Both the position numbers and the translations under genes were made by a program. Source: Deltaproteobacteria bacterium (GTDB lineage Bacteria > Myxococcota > Kuafuiibacteriia > Kuafuiibacteriales > Kuafuiibacteriaceae). Taken from it: DNA of 64,000 nt. The notes beneath the pieces are model-generated. The model saw only the letters and a list, made by a program, of their open reading frames with translations, was not told the origin of the DNA and searched no databases. The DNA is taken from the NCBI GenBank assembly GCA_016703535.1, contig JADJBV010000001.1:1860001-1924000 (forward strand), written 5' to 3'. Shown here in pieces: positions 33,467-42,536 of this stretch; positions within the stretch are counted from its first letter, which is position 1, and the number at the start of each line of letters is the position of its first letter.

Positions 33467-34991
33467 CTACAAGCGGACCCCAACCCCCACGTCGAGCCCG
33501 GCGCCGAAAGAGGCGGGCCCCGAGAAGTCCAGGCCCACCCGCACGAGGGGACCACCTCGGAGGTACCAACCCGAGTCTTTTCCGAGCCGGTAGTTCAGAT
33601 CGGCGCCGACCACCAACCCGAGGCGCAGGTGGAGATCATCGGGCACCACCAAGGTCGGGGTGACCTTCAACGACCAAGCCTCGAAATAGAGCCCCGCGCT
33701 CGGCACCAAGGTCAAGCCGTCGCCCAGGAGGAGACTGTAGCCACCTCGGGCTTCGGCGCCGAAGAGTTGGACCCGCTCCAAGACCACGTTGGCGCTGCGG
33801 TTGCTGGTGCCGGTGGGGTTGGGCCCGTCTTGGTAGTAGGACCGGGCGAAGTCCCCCGGCGCCCGCCCGAAGAAGCCCGCGCCGCTGATGGTGAAGCCCC
33901 CTGGCGCCCGATGCCGGGCCCCTAGGCCGAGGCGCAAGACACCCGAAGGGGCGATGGCGCCGGTGCCCAGGTCGGGGAGGGCGACGCCGTCCAGCGCGAC
34001 GGAGGTGCCAATGGTCTCGCCGCCGTAGCCCAGGTGCAGCTCCACCGCCGTCTCTCGATCGTCCAAGGTCTCTTCCCGAGCGACGTCGGCCTCGAGGTCG
34101 ATGCCGCTCAGCTGGGCTCGGACCTCGGCCGGCTCTTCCCGGTTCACCGGCGGGAAGTTGGCCAACATCGCCTTGGTGAAGTTCGAGGCGGCCTTTTGGG
34201 CCCGATCCGCCAGCGGCAGCTCCGGCGTCCCGGGCCGGATCGGTGACCACGCCGTAGCGTAAGAAGGGATCGTCGTCGGCCAAACGTCCGCCGTTCGGAA
34301 AGTCTGGGAGCTGCCGGCTCCACAGGCGCAACTTGGAGGCCCGATCGAAGAGGAAGGCTTGGCCGACCAACAGGCGCCCCGATCGGAGTTCGGGCCTTTC
34401 GGCCTGGATCCGGTTGGCCGTGCCATCCCCCAGATCCACCACCGACGCTTTGCTGCCGCCGGTGCTGAAGACGTAAAAGGCGTCGACCGGCACCACCCGC
34501 ACCACCAACACCGCGTCGGCGGTGCTGGCGGCCAAGATCGCCTCCAAGGTGCCGTTGGCCTCGGGCCCCACGACCGGCAAGGCCGCCGGAGCCGGCTGCG
34601 GAACGGCCCGGACCACCGAGCTGGTCGTCACCACGGTGGTCGAGGTCGACGCCGGGGCCAAGGGCGCCACCACCGGTGGCGGTGCGCCCAGGAACTTGGC
34701 CCGAAAACCCGCGGCGCCGAGCCAAGAAGCCAAGGTCTGGCGGAGGGCGGCTTCGGTCACCGGATCCACCGGGTCGATCCGGACCGGTTCGTTCAGCGCC
34801 GGTGCCGCGAAGGTCGGCACGTTCAACACCGGGCCCGAGGTCGCCGCCGGCGCCGCCACCACCACCACGTCCAGATCCTGCAGGCGAACTTGCCGAACCT
34901 CGGGGCGTTCGTAGCTCCGGGACAGGCTGGCCGCGCCGCCGCCCGCACAACCCAAAAACAAGACGAGCAGGAACGTAGCCTGGGCACGCAT
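33467..34991 (-). pseudogene. Envelope lipoprotein gene interrupted by a frameshift
   Basis: Two minus-strand frames form one gene. From ATG 34991 a lipoprotein signal (LVLFLGC, Cys15) starts a protein with a helical N-terminal region, VDAFYVFSTGGSKASVVDLGDG and LFDRASKLRLWSRQLPDFPNGG, reaching YGVVTDP. The sense then moves to the other frame: TPELPLADRAQKAASNFTKAMLANFPP and a C-terminal barrel-like domain (SLLLGDGLTLVPSAGLYFEAW, LGLVVGADLNYRLG). Deleting one base in the GC run at ~34228-34236 restores one ~508-residue frame. Either a recent mutation or a consensus error; the coding quality on both sides is good. Confidence 0.75.
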
Positions 34992-35953
34992 CAGTTGGGC
35001 CTCGCGCAGATGAAGGTGGTGAACTCTCGCGGCCCGTAGAACAGGTCTTTTGCCTGGCAGGTGAAGGTGGGGTCGACGTCGCCGCAGGGCGATCCAAAAC
35101 CCCCGCAGATCCGGGTGCAGCGGCGCCCGTAGCACAAGCCGTGTTGGCATTCGTCGTCGCCGCCCAGGGGTTCGTTGTTGGTGCATTCGGCGCCCAGGGG
35201 CTTACGCATCGGGTCCAGGCTGGAGCAGACCCAGGCGTGGTCGTCACCGGAGTCCACCACCGTGCGCCAGACGCAGTCCTGATTCGCCCGACATTCGCTG
35301 CGATCTTGGCAGGCCAGCTGGCAGGTGTTGTAGGCGGGCCGGGACCGGTCACCGACGCCCCGGGTGCACAAGGAAGGTTGGATGCGGCCGCTGGGGAGCG
35401 GGAAGTCGGGTGGGCAGGTCTCGGCGTCGCCGGGCCGGCACAACGGTGAACACCAGCCGGTCTCGCAGATCCCGTTTTTGCATTCGGCGCCGTCGCTGCA
35501 GAGGCCAAACTCGGTGCCCGAGGCCTGGTCGTTGGGGGGCACGCAGACCGTCGATGGTTGGTTGCTCGTCGGCTGGCACACGAAGGTGCCGCAGCTTTGG
35601 TCGTCACCACAGCGGGTGACCAACTCGCAACCGGCTTCGTCGACCACGCCGTCGCAGTTGTCGTCGAGGCCGTTGCAGAGCTCTTTGTCGCCGCAGGACC
35701 GCAAGCGATCGACGCAGACCCGGCGCACCAGCTCGCCGAGACCCGCGGCGGGGGTGCCGGCGCGACAGACCTGTTCGGGGCGACAGTCTTGGTCCCGGTC
35801 GCATCCGGCGGAGCAGTAGGTGTTCTTTCGATCCAGATCGTAGAGGCACGACTCGCCGGCCGGACAGTCGGAGCTCTCCTGGCAAACGGCCCCTGGGACG
35901 ATCACGTCCTGGCAGGACACGAGGAGCAGCACCAAAGGCAGGGCCCGGGACAT
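34991..35953 (-). CDS. Cysteine-rich lipoprotein with MopE-type motif
   Basis: A 320-residue protein from ATG 35953, with LVLLLVSCQD giving lipidation at Cys13. It contains about 40 cysteines in short loops (CQESSDCPAGESC, CSAGCDRDQDC) and the motif CNGLDDNCDGVVDE typical of 'putative metal-binding' MopE-like repeats in Myxococcota. Such proteins are exported and disulfide-stabilised, and some homologues bind copper or calcium. The stop overlaps the ATG of the frameshifted lipoprotein gene (TGATG), so both form an operon. Confidence 0.85.
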   Translation of the reverse strand: MSRALPLVLLLVSCQDVIVPGAVCQESSDCPAGESCLYDLDRKNTYCSAGCDRDQDCRPEQVCRAGTPAAGLGELVRRVCVDRLRSCGDKELCNGLDDNCDGVVDEAGCELVTRCGDDQSCGTFVCQPTSNQPSTVCVPPNDQASGTEFGLCSDGAECKNGICETGWCSPLCRPGDAETCPPDFPLPSGRIQPSLCTRGVGDRSRPAYNTCQLACQDRSECRANQDCVWRTVVDSGDDHAWVCSSLDPMRKPLGAECTNNEPLGGDDECQHGLCYGRRCTRICGGFGSPCGDVDPTFTCQAKDLFYGPREFTTFICARPN

Positions 35954-36051
35954 CGCGAAAGAGCAGAGCCGATCCGCAGGGCCCAAAACAACCCCAAAGC
36001 CCTGAAAACTGGCGCCAAAACCCACTCCAGGCCACCTGGGTGCTGATTTGA

Positions 36052-36067
36052 CATAACGTCTATTATG
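36052..36067. promoter_or_regulatory. AT-rich palindrome upstream of the MopE-type lipoprotein gene
   Basis: CATAACGTCTATTATG has 5-bp arms CATAA/TTATG around CGTCTA in a ~160-bp gap. On the minus strand CATAAT resembles a -10 element for the lipoprotein gene; no good -35 is visible. It may be an operator or the AT-rich part of a promoter. Confidence 0.3.
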
Positions 36068-36113
36068 GGACGTAAGGACTTGGCCAACCTCAGGGCCACC
36101 CAGGGCCCGGGCC

Positions 36114-37394
36114 TCATTTGCGGGGTCGCGGGATCGCCAGCTCATCCATCCGGTTCTGGAGGGTCCGTACCGAAACGCCCAAGGTGGTGGCGGCTTTTTT
36201 CTGGTTGCCGCCGGCCGCGGTCAGGGCCGCCAAGATGGCCTCCCGATCGGTGGCTCGACCTGGGGCCCGAGAGCGTTGGGCCGGCGCCTCGGGTTTGCTG
36301 ATCCCGACCTCGGCGAACTGCAGGTGTTCGGCCTCGAGCGCGGGGCCACCGGTCAAGACCACCGAACGAGCGATGACGTTGCGGAGCTCCCGCACGTTCC
36401 CCGGCCAGCCGTATCTGAGCAGCCGCAAGGCCGCGGTGGTGGCCAACTTGGGAGGTGGACGGTCGAGCTTCTTGCAGGTCTCGAGGATGAAGGCCTCGGC
36501 CAGCGGGACGATCTCTTCTCGCCGTTGCCGGAGCGGCGGCACCTGCACCACATAACCCTCGAGGCGAAAGAACAGGTCTTGTCGGAACTCGCCGGCTCGA
36601 ACCAAGGCCGGCAAGTCCCGGTTGGTGGCGGCCAAAAATCGCAGGTCGAGGTCGGTCGGCGCCAACGCGCCCAACCTTTGGCTCTGGCCGGTCTCCAACA
36701 CCCGGAGCAGCTTGGTCTGGGTGACCGGCGGGAGCTCGGCGACCTCGTCCAAAAAGAACGACCCGCCATGGGCTTCTTCGAGCAGCCCCCTTTTGGCTTT
36801 GGTCGCCCCGGTGAAGGCCCCTTCTTCGTAGCCAAACAGCTCGGCCTCCAGCAAGGCGTCGACCAAAGAGGCGCAGTTGACCTTGATCAACGGGCGCCGA
36901 GCCCGAGGGGATTTTTCGTGGATCCGGTTGGCCAACACCTCCTTGCCGACCCCCGACTCCCCCATCAGGAGCACGCTCAAGTGGCTGTTGGCGACCCGAT
37001 CGACGGCCTCCAGAAGTTCGGTGGTGCCGCCCACGCCCGCCGAACGCAGATAAGCGACGGTGGAGCCGATCTCCAGCACCTGGTCGGGCCCCAGGGTCCG
37101 GGGTTGGTTCGGGACCAACGGCTGTCCGTCGACCTTGGTCCCGTTGGCGCTGCCGAGATCGGTCACCAGCACCTGATCACCGACCTCGAGCAAGGCGTGT
37201 CGACGAGAGGCCAAGCCGTCTTCGAGCGGGACCTCGGACTCGACGTCACGGCCCAGGTGCACCTTTTGGCCGCGGCTCAGGAGGATGCGACGAGTGGCGG
37301 CCAGACCCACGACTTCGAGCGTCCGGATCGAGCTGGTGGCGGCGTCTTCGAACAACAAAGGCCGCTTGGTGGGGTCGTCCCAGCCGTGACTCAC
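36114..37394 (-). CDS. Sigma54-dependent transcriptional activator with N-terminal FHA domain
   Basis: A 426-residue protein; GTG 37394 is chosen over the upstream TTG. The FHA domain (~30-115) reads VHLGRDVESEV, LASRRHALL, DLGSANGTKV. The AAA+ domain has Walker A GESGVGKE (~145-152), GAFTGA (~192-197) that contacts sigma54, and FFLDEV (Walker B). A C-terminal Fis-type HTH follows (ILAALTAAGGNQKKAATTLGVSVRTLQNRM). FHA-activators are numerous in myxobacteria and are switched by Ser/Thr kinases. Target promoters are unknown; no -24/-12 element was recognised nearby. Confidence 0.93.
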   Translation of the reverse strand: MSHGWDDPTKRPLLFEDAATSSIRTLEVVGLAATRRILLSRGQKVHLGRDVESEVPLEDGLASRRHALLEVGDQVLVTDLGSANGTKVDGQPLVPNQPRTLGPDQVLEIGSTVAYLRSAGVGGTTELLEAVDRVANSHLSVLLMGESGVGKEVLANRIHEKSPRARRPLIKVNCASLVDALLEAELFGYEEGAFTGATKAKRGLLEEAHGGSFFLDEVAELPPVTQTKLLRVLETGQSQRLGALAPTDLDLRFLAATNRDLPALVRAGEFRQDLFFRLEGYVVQVPPLRQRREEIVPLAEAFILETCKKLDRPPPKLATTAALRLLRYGWPGNVRELRNVIARSVVLTGGPALEAEHLQFAEVGISKPEAPAQRSRAPGRATDREAILAALTAAGGNQKKAATTLGVSVRTLQNRMDELAIPRPRK

Positions 37395-37442
37395 CGTGGC
37401 GGGATGGTAGTGCCCAATCAGCGCCGGGGGCAACCGGACAAG

Positions 37443-38072
37443 CTACACGACGGCCCGGGCCCGCTTGTGGGCCGTCGATCCGAACACCAGGCGCAGGTAC
37501 TGCTCGAACTGCCCCAGGTTCCGCTCGAAGATCCGCATGTCTCCGCTGCTGCGCGCCAACACCACTGATCCCTCGAAGATGGTCACGAAGTGGTCCGCCA
37601 ACTCTGCCGGATTGGCGTCCAGCTTGCGCGGGTGAGCGGCGATGGCGTCGGCGATCAAGATCCGCACGTAGTCGGTCCAAATGCCGAAGTAGAGATCGCA
37701 GTTGCGTCGGAAGGTCTCGCTGGTGGCGCCGAGCTCCATCGCCAAGATCGCGATCAGGCAACCACGCGGGTGGCTCTCCTCCAAACTCGCGGCCGAGACG
37801 TGGTGGATGTACGCGAAGAGTCGTTCGATCGGATCACGCGGCCAGTGTTCTGAGCCTGCTTGCATCAGCGAAAGCCGGCCGTAAGCGAAGCGCTCCAAGG
37901 CCTTCAGCGCGATGTCGTCCTTGTTCTCGAAGTGGTGAAAGAAGGCGCCTTTGGTTGCGCCGGCCTTGATGCAGATCTCGTCGACAGTGGTCAACGCGAA
38001 GCCCTTCATGACGAAGAGGGTCTGTGCCGCTTCCAACAGCCGATCGCGCGTGGTGAGTGGGCCGTCCGCCAT
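37443..38072 (-). CDS. TetR-family transcriptional regulator
   Basis: A 209-residue protein from ATG 38072. The N-terminal HTH is canonical: TRDRLLEAAQTLFVMKGFALTTVDEICIKAGATKGAFFHHFENKDDI. The C-terminal ligand domain has RGCLIAILAMELGATSETFRRN, a form common in AcrR/NemR-like repressors of efflux or detoxification genes. No obvious target gene is adjacent on the opposite strand. It is about 50 bp from the sigma54 activator on the same strand. Confidence 0.92.
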   Translation of the reverse strand: MADGPLTTRDRLLEAAQTLFVMKGFALTTVDEICIKAGATKGAFFHHFENKDDIALKALERFAYGRLSLMQAGSEHWPRDPIERLFAYIHHVSAASLEESHPRGCLIAILAMELGATSETFRRNCDLYFGIWTDYVRILIADAIAAHPRKLDANPAELADHFVTIFEGSVVLARSSGDMRIFERNLGQFEQYLRLVFGSTAHKRARAVV

Positions 38073-38201
38073 TTGAAGAGTCCACCCTAACGCTTCGGGC
38101 CCGCCTTCACCAAGCATCGACCGCTGGCCCAGGAGGCTATTCAGGTTCAGAAGCCACCGAAAACCCCTGAAACTATCCTGAAAGTAGCGCGCTTACAGGC
38201 C

Positions 38202-38606
38202 TCACGTTTGGGCCGGGAGGAGCCGCTCCAACTGGGTCAAAAGTGGACGATCCGCGGCCGGGCAAGAGATCAACGTGAGCTCACTGGCCGCCAACCACCG
38301 CAAGGCCGGCGCTTCCAAGGGCGTGGGCCGGCCTCGCCAAACTGGGACGTGATACGCGACCAGGAGCAGGTCTCGATCCCCGAGCGGCAGCTGGACCCGC
38401 CCCAGCTCTGGCCCCACTTCGACGTCGATCCCCAGCTCCTCTTTGAGCTCCCTCCGCAGGGCCTCGGCGTCCCCCTCACCGGCCTCCACTTTGCCGCCAG
38501 GGAGCTCCCAAAGTCCGCCATCTGCCTTGTGAAAAGGACGCTGGGCCAACAACACCCTGCCCTCGGCGATCAGGCAGCCCGCCACCACCTTCAGGACCTC
38601 ACGCAT
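38202..38606 (-). CDS. MutT-like Nudix hydrolase
   Basis: A 134-residue protein. The full Nudix box is present: GGKVEAGEGDAEALRRELKEELG (Gx5Ex7REUxEExGU). LAQRPFHKADGGLWELPGG just before it and LLLVAYHVPVWRG after it match MutT/(d)NTP pyrophosphohydrolases that cleanse 8-oxo-dGTP or related oxidised nucleotides. Cytoplasmic. The C-terminal PALRWLAASEL segment is also typical. It is divergent from the methyltransferase gene. Confidence 0.92.
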   Translation of the reverse strand: MREVLKVVAGCLIAEGRVLLAQRPFHKADGGLWELPGGKVEAGEGDAEALRRELKEELGIDVEVGPELGRVQLPLGDRDLLLVAYHVPVWRGRPTPLEAPALRWLAASELTLISCPAADRPLLTQLERLLPAQT

Positions 38607-38784
38607 CGCGGGCCATCATCGGAGTTTGGGTCGGATTTTGCGAGGCCTGGCGCGGGGCAAAAGGGGACGCTTTTGGAGTTGCCCCATTTTGACCGACTGC
38701 GATCGCCGGCCTCGATCGAACAGGGCGTCTTCGCAGTCCGCAACCTGGCTTGCACTTCGTCTCGACAGCCATCAGGGTGCCGCC

Positions 38785-39555
38785 ATGCGAACAGCTCTCC
38801 TTCTTTCCCTGTTCGGTTGGGCCTGCGCGGCTCAACCTCCTCCCGCAGCCCCGCCGCCGGACTCAACTGCGGGGGCGATCGACTACGCCGCCTTGGTCGG
38901 GGCGCCGGATCGCAGCGAAGCGGATCGGCAGCTGGACGCGGGCCGAAAGCCGGCCGAACTTTTGGCCTTCGCCGAGATCGGTCCCGGGATGGTGGTGGCC
39001 GAACTCGCCGCGGGAGGGGGCTACACCGCCGAGTTGTTGATGCGGGCCGTGGGCCCCACCGGCGTGGTCTACGGCCAAAACAACCCGTTCATCTTGGAGC
39101 GCTTCGCCGCCGGCCCCTGGGCCGAACGCCTGGCCAAGCCGATCAACAGCAAGATCCTGCGGGCCGATCGGGAGTTTGATGATCCGCTGCCGCCTGAAGC
39201 CCAGGGCCTGGATCGAGTCTTGTTGATCTTGTTTTACCACGACACCGTTTGGATGAAGACCGATCGGGCTCGGATGAACGCGGCGATCTTTCGAGCCCTC
39301 AAGCCCGGGGGCCTCTACGTGATCGTCGACCACAGCGGCCGCGCCGGGACGGGGGTCAGCGAGGCCGAAACGCTGCACCGGATCGAGGAGCAGGTCGTGC
39401 GTGAGGAGGTCACCGCCGCGGGGTTCGTCTTGGCGGGTGAAGGTGACTTCTTGCGGGAGCCCAAGGACGCCCGGGACTGGAACGCGTCACCTCGGCAGGC
39501 GGGGGAACGGCGCGGCACCAGCGACCGCTTCGTGTTGAAGTTCAAGAAGCCTTGA
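38785..39555 (+). CDS. Exported SAM-methyltransferase-like protein
   Basis: A 256-residue protein from ATG 38785. A hydrophobic leader (LLLSLFGWACAAQPPPA) with a possible lipid Cys at 14 is followed by a Pro-rich spacer. The catalytic-type core follows class I methyltransferases: VVAELAAGGGYTAELLMRAVG (motif I with GGGY rather than GxGxG), VYGQN, DRVLLILFYHD and FRALKPGGLYVIVDHSG. It resembles the COG4798 group of exported predicted methyltransferases. SAM is not normally available in the periplasm, so activity is open. Confidence 0.8.
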   Translation: MRTALLLSLFGWACAAQPPPAAPPPDSTAGAIDYAALVGAPDRSEADRQLDAGRKPAELLAFAEIGPGMVVAELAAGGGYTAELLMRAVGPTGVVYGQNNPFILERFAAGPWAERLAKPINSKILRADREFDDPLPPEAQGLDRVLLILFYHDTVWMKTDRARMNAAIFRALKPGGLYVIVDHSGRAGTGVSEAETLHRIEEQVVREEVTAAGFVLAGEGDFLREPKDARDWNASPRQAGERRGTSDRFVLKFKKP

Positions 39556-39566
39556 GGCTCTGCCCC

Positions 39567-40367
39567 TCAGGCGGCCTCGTGCAAGATCTCGTGGGGCTCG
39601 AGGACCTTCTGCTCTCGCCAGATGGCGCGGCTCCGGGCGAACACGGTCTGGTGGTGCACCGGATCCTCGACGCGCCGGACCACCTTGGTCTCCTTGCGCA
39701 TGTCCAGGTAGCCGGTGTTGCCGATGTGGCTGAGGAAACTCTTGCGCAAGCGGGTCTCGAGCTTGCGCACCCGGGCCCGGTTCCAGCCCAAGCGGCGGGC
39801 GGTCAACTCTTGCGAAAGTTGGCCCAAAAAGCGGATCCGGAAGAAGTTGGCTTCTTCCCGGCTCAGGTGCTCGAGGAACCCTTCGAGCAAGCTGTAGATC
39901 TCGAGGTTCTCGACCTTCTCTTCCGAGCCGTGGTCCAGGTCCTCCCCCAACACCGCCCGCTGGGCCACCACCCAACTCTCGAGGGGCGACAGGTCATCGC
40001 TGGGCGCGTCTCGCATCAAGGCCTCGCCGACCGGGATCTGGCGACTGCGGCTGGCCAGGTCGGTGATCACCGCGTTCCGGGCGATGGTGAAGAGGTAGTT
40101 CTTGTAGGGGCGGACGCCATCGTAGGAGGCCCGGGCCCGTTCGCCGAAAGCGCGACGGAAGGTCTCTTGCAGGATGTCTTGCAGATCGTTGGGATCGCCG
40201 AGCCCGCCGAAGTAGAGCTGTCGACCTTCGCTGTGAAAGGCGAAGCCACGCAGCACGAAGTTGCGGAGCGGACGTTCGAAGGCGCGATAGACCCGATCGA
40301 GGGCCTGAATGTCGCCGGCGCGGAAGGCCTGAAGGAACTCAGGATTCTTCTGGAAGGGATCCACCAC
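39567..40367 (-). CDS. Sigma-70 family (ECF-like) RNA polymerase sigma factor
   Basis: A 266-residue protein from GTG 40367 with a perfect GAGGAGG site 7 nt upstream. Region 2 is recognisable (AFERPLRNFVLRGFAF, DLQDILQETFRRAFG, YKNYLFTIARNAVITDL). Region 4-like helices follow (LSREEANFFRIRFLGQLSQELTARRLGWNRARVRKLETRLRKSFL). It is longer than typical ECF factors (~190) because of extra residues between regions 2 and 4 and a C-terminal tail. No anti-sigma factor is adjacent. The target regulon is unknown. Confidence 0.88.
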   Translation of the reverse strand: MVDPFQKNPEFLQAFRAGDIQALDRVYRAFERPLRNFVLRGFAFHSEGRQLYFGGLGDPNDLQDILQETFRRAFGERARASYDGVRPYKNYLFTIARNAVITDLASRSRQIPVGEALMRDAPSDDLSPLESWVVAQRAVLGEDLDHGSEEKVENLEIYSLLEGFLEHLSREEANFFRIRFLGQLSQELTARRLGWNRARVRKLETRLRKSFLSHIGNTGYLDMRKETKVVRRVEDPVHHQTVFARSRAIWREQKVLEPHEILHEAA

Positions 40368-40595
40368 GACTTAACCTCCTCGCCCGTCCCGATGGGCGCT
40401 GCGGAGGCTTATTCCAAGGCCTGTGCCAGGGTACCGAACCGAAACACAAAACCAACCAAATCGGGTACTTCCGGGTTGGCCCTGGGGTCAGGCCCAGGCG
40501 GCGGGGCCCAGGATCGCGACAGGTGTGTCGTGGATCAAGCCAAAGGACCGAGGCCCTGCCCTGTTTTCTGAGCCCAACCGAGCGGGAGGCTGGTA

Positions 40596-40607
40596 AGGGG
40601 CGCCCCT
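40596..40607. repeat. Perfect 12-bp palindrome after the BamB-like gene
   Basis: AGGGGCGCCCCT, 19 bp past the stop of the BamB-like gene in its direction of transcription. It could be part of a terminator but has no T-tract. The 258-bp gap 40368-40625 also holds CCAACC/GGTTGG arms near 40456-40486, upstream of the sigma factor gene; otherwise nothing is recognised. Confidence 0.3.
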
Positions 40608-40625
40608 GGCGGCCGCCCGGCGACT

Positions 40626-41777
40626 TCAGCGGCCTTCGCCGTAGCGGAGGGCCAAAAAGCCAGCCTTGTTGGTCATGATCAACAGGTCCTGGTCCCGGGC
40701 GTAAGGGGCCACCGAAAGCCCGGAGCCGGGGTTGAAGAGCTGGATCGGCTGGCCTTCTTCGACGTCGAGGATGGCGAGGGGACCGTTGCTGGCCCCGACC
40801 GCCACCAGGCTACGGCCCAAGGCGACCGGCTCGGTGGGCGCGCCATGCTTCAGCTTGTAGCGCCAACGCACCTTGCCGTTGCCCTCGAAGAGGCCCAACA
40901 CCTGGCCATCTCCGTCGGAGGCGACCAACAGCCCCGGGCCCGCTTGGGTCAAGCCGAGGATCCGGAAGATCTCCTGCTTCCAGATCGGGCGCCCCGTGAC
41001 CGCGTCAAGCTTGTAGAGGCCGCCGTTGTAGCTGGCCGCGATCACCGCCCTTTGCCCGTCGACCAGGAGCGGCTGGGTGTCGACGTCGGCGAAGAAGTCC
41101 CGGGCGTTGCCCAGCTGAGCGGTCCAGACCGGCGTGCCTTTATCCAGGCTCAGGGCGACCAAGGCGCCGTCCGAATATCCGGCGTAGACCTTGCGGCTCA
41201 CCGGATCGACGGTGGGGGCGGCTTGGCCTCTGACCGTGATGCCGTCGGGGGTGGCGCGTTTGTAGCGCCAGAGTTCTTGGCCGGCGACCAGATCGACCGC
41301 CATCACCAGGTTGGGGCGGATGGGGATGATGGCGACGGTGCCAGTGATGGTCAGGCGCCCACCGATGGCGCCCGAAAGATCGACCTTCTTGCGATCCTGG
41401 CCGAGCTGTTGGTCGAGGAGCAGCAGGCTCGAGTCGGAGCCGACCACCAGCTGGCCTCGGAACTCACCCATGGAGGCGCCGATCGCGCCCAGGTCGTTGC
41501 GATACCAAAGCAGCTCACCGGTCCCGACCTCCCGGCACTCCAGGCGGCCGGTGCGGGCCCCGGCGAACATCCGCACGCCGTCGGCGCTCAGGTAGGGCCG
41601 AGTCCACTCCTCTTGATTGTTCTTCAGCAGCTCGAACTCGCTGAGCTCGAAGGCGTGCCGCAGGCCGTAGACCTTGGTGAGGGAGCTGGGTTCGGGCCGC
41701 ACCCACTTGGGCGCGGGGCTGCTCGGCCCGCCGGTGGTCTGGGCCAGGAGTAAGGTCAGGAGGAGTGCCGTGCTCAC
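40626..41777 (-). CDS. BamB-like PQQ-repeat beta-propeller protein
   Basis: A 383-residue protein from GTG 41777. It has a short signal-like N-terminus (ALLLTLLLAQTTGG) and PQQ/quinoprotein-type blades: TGELLWYRND, AGQELWRYKR, KGTPVWTAQLG, TGRPIWKQEI and NGKVRWRYKL. BamB is a scaffold of the outer-membrane barrel assembly complex. A YfgM-like gene directly upstream matches the yfgM-bamB order known in Proteobacteria, supporting this reading over a dehydrogenase. No lipobox is apparent. Confidence 0.82.
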   Translation of the reverse strand: MSTALLLTLLLAQTTGGPSSPAPKWVRPEPSSLTKVYGLRHAFELSEFELLKNNQEEWTRPYLSADGVRMFAGARTGRLECREVGTGELLWYRNDLGAIGASMGEFRGQLVVGSDSSLLLLDQQLGQDRKKVDLSGAIGGRLTITGTVAIIPIRPNLVMAVDLVAGQELWRYKRATPDGITVRGQAAPTVDPVSRKVYAGYSDGALVALSLDKGTPVWTAQLGNARDFFADVDTQPLLVDGQRAVIAASYNGGLYKLDAVTGRPIWKQEIFRILGLTQAGPGLLVASDGDGQVLGLFEGNGKVRWRYKLKHGAPTEPVALGRSLVAVGASNGPLAILDVEEGQPIQLFNPGSGLSVAPYARDQDLLIMTNKAGFLALRYGEGR

Positions 41778-41778
41778 G

Positions 41779-42489
41779 TCAGAGGGCCTTGAGCCGCTCC
41801 TCGGCGAACGACTTCAGCCCAGAGGCGGGCTCCATATCGAAGATCGCTTGATAGGCGGCCTTGGCGCCGGCCTTATCGCCCTTCTTCTCCAGGACCCGGG
41901 CTTGGTGCTTGAGGGCGTAGTCCTTGACGTAGGCGCCGGACTCGCCGAGCTGCCGGTACTTCTCGAGGGCCGGATCGAGCTGCTGATCGGCCTCGAGGGC
42001 GTAGCCCGCACCTTCGAGGGCCATGAAGCGGAGCGGGTCCTTGGGGTCGGCGCCGTCGAGATAAACCTGATAACGAGCCGCAGCGTCCGCGAACTTGCCG
42101 AGGCGCCGCAGCAGGTCGGCCTCGTAGACGCTCGCCAGCCGGGCCGCGCCGGTGTTGGGGTGGCTGTTGCGGAAGGCCTCGAACTTGGCCCGGGCCTCTT
42201 CGTAGGACTTGTTGGTCTTGGCGGTGGAGGTCGAGGTCAAGACGGTCCGCAGATCGGTGGCCTCTTCGTAGGACTTGATGGCCCCCGAAAGTGCGCCGGT
42301 CAGGGCCGAAGCTTCTCGGGCGTTCTCCTTCATCAGGAGCTCACCGCCGACGATCCCCGCGAAGACCACGCCTGCCGCGATCAGGATGGTCTTGCCATAC
42401 TTTTCGAAGAAGGCCGCGCCTTGTTGGGCGGCGTCGAGGAAGGGATCGGGCGCCAGGACTTCCTCGGCCTCGTTCTTTTTCCGTGCCAT
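41779..42489 (-). CDS. YfgM-like membrane-anchored TPR protein
   Basis: A 236-residue protein from ATG 42489. A charged N-terminus (ARKKNEAEE) is followed by one transmembrane segment (KTILIAAGVVFAGIVGGELLM) and a periplasmic helical domain with TPR-like repeats (AKFEAFRNSHPNTGAARLASVYEADLLRRLG, AAAYQ/ALEKYRQLG, AGAKAAYQAIF). The domain plan and its place before a BamB-like gene match YfgM, an ancillary partner of the SecYEG translocon and periplasmic chaperones. It is divergent from the motor-like operon, separated by 47 bp. Confidence 0.82.
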   Translation of the reverse strand: MARKKNEAEEVLAPDPFLDAAQQGAAFFEKYGKTILIAAGVVFAGIVGGELLMKENAREASALTGALSGAIKSYEEATDLRTVLTSTSTAKTNKSYEEARAKFEAFRNSHPNTGAARLASVYEADLLRRLGKFADAAARYQVYLDGADPKDPLRFMALEGAGYALEADQQLDPALEKYRQLGESGAYVKDYALKHQARVLEKKGDKAGAKAAYQAIFDMEPASGLKSFAEERLKAL

Positions 42490-42501
42490 GAGGCCCGGCT
42501 T

Positions 42502-42528
42502 TTGACTTTCGCGCCATCTCGGAGTCAA
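42502..42528. promoter_or_regulatory. Inverted repeat in the divergent promoter region before the motor-like operon
   Basis: TTGACT (42502-42507) and AGTCAA (42523-42528) are exact inverted repeats 15 bp apart in the only 47 bp between the divergent YfgM-like gene and the first operon gene. TTGACT also resembles a -35 element. It could be an operator or overlapping promoter parts. Confidence 0.3.
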
Positions 42529-42536
42529 GGGACAAC

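Noticed and set aside
36045..36070. TTGACA...TATTAT as a plus-strand promoter
   Set aside because: The two hexamers are only 7 bp apart, and no plus-strand gene follows.
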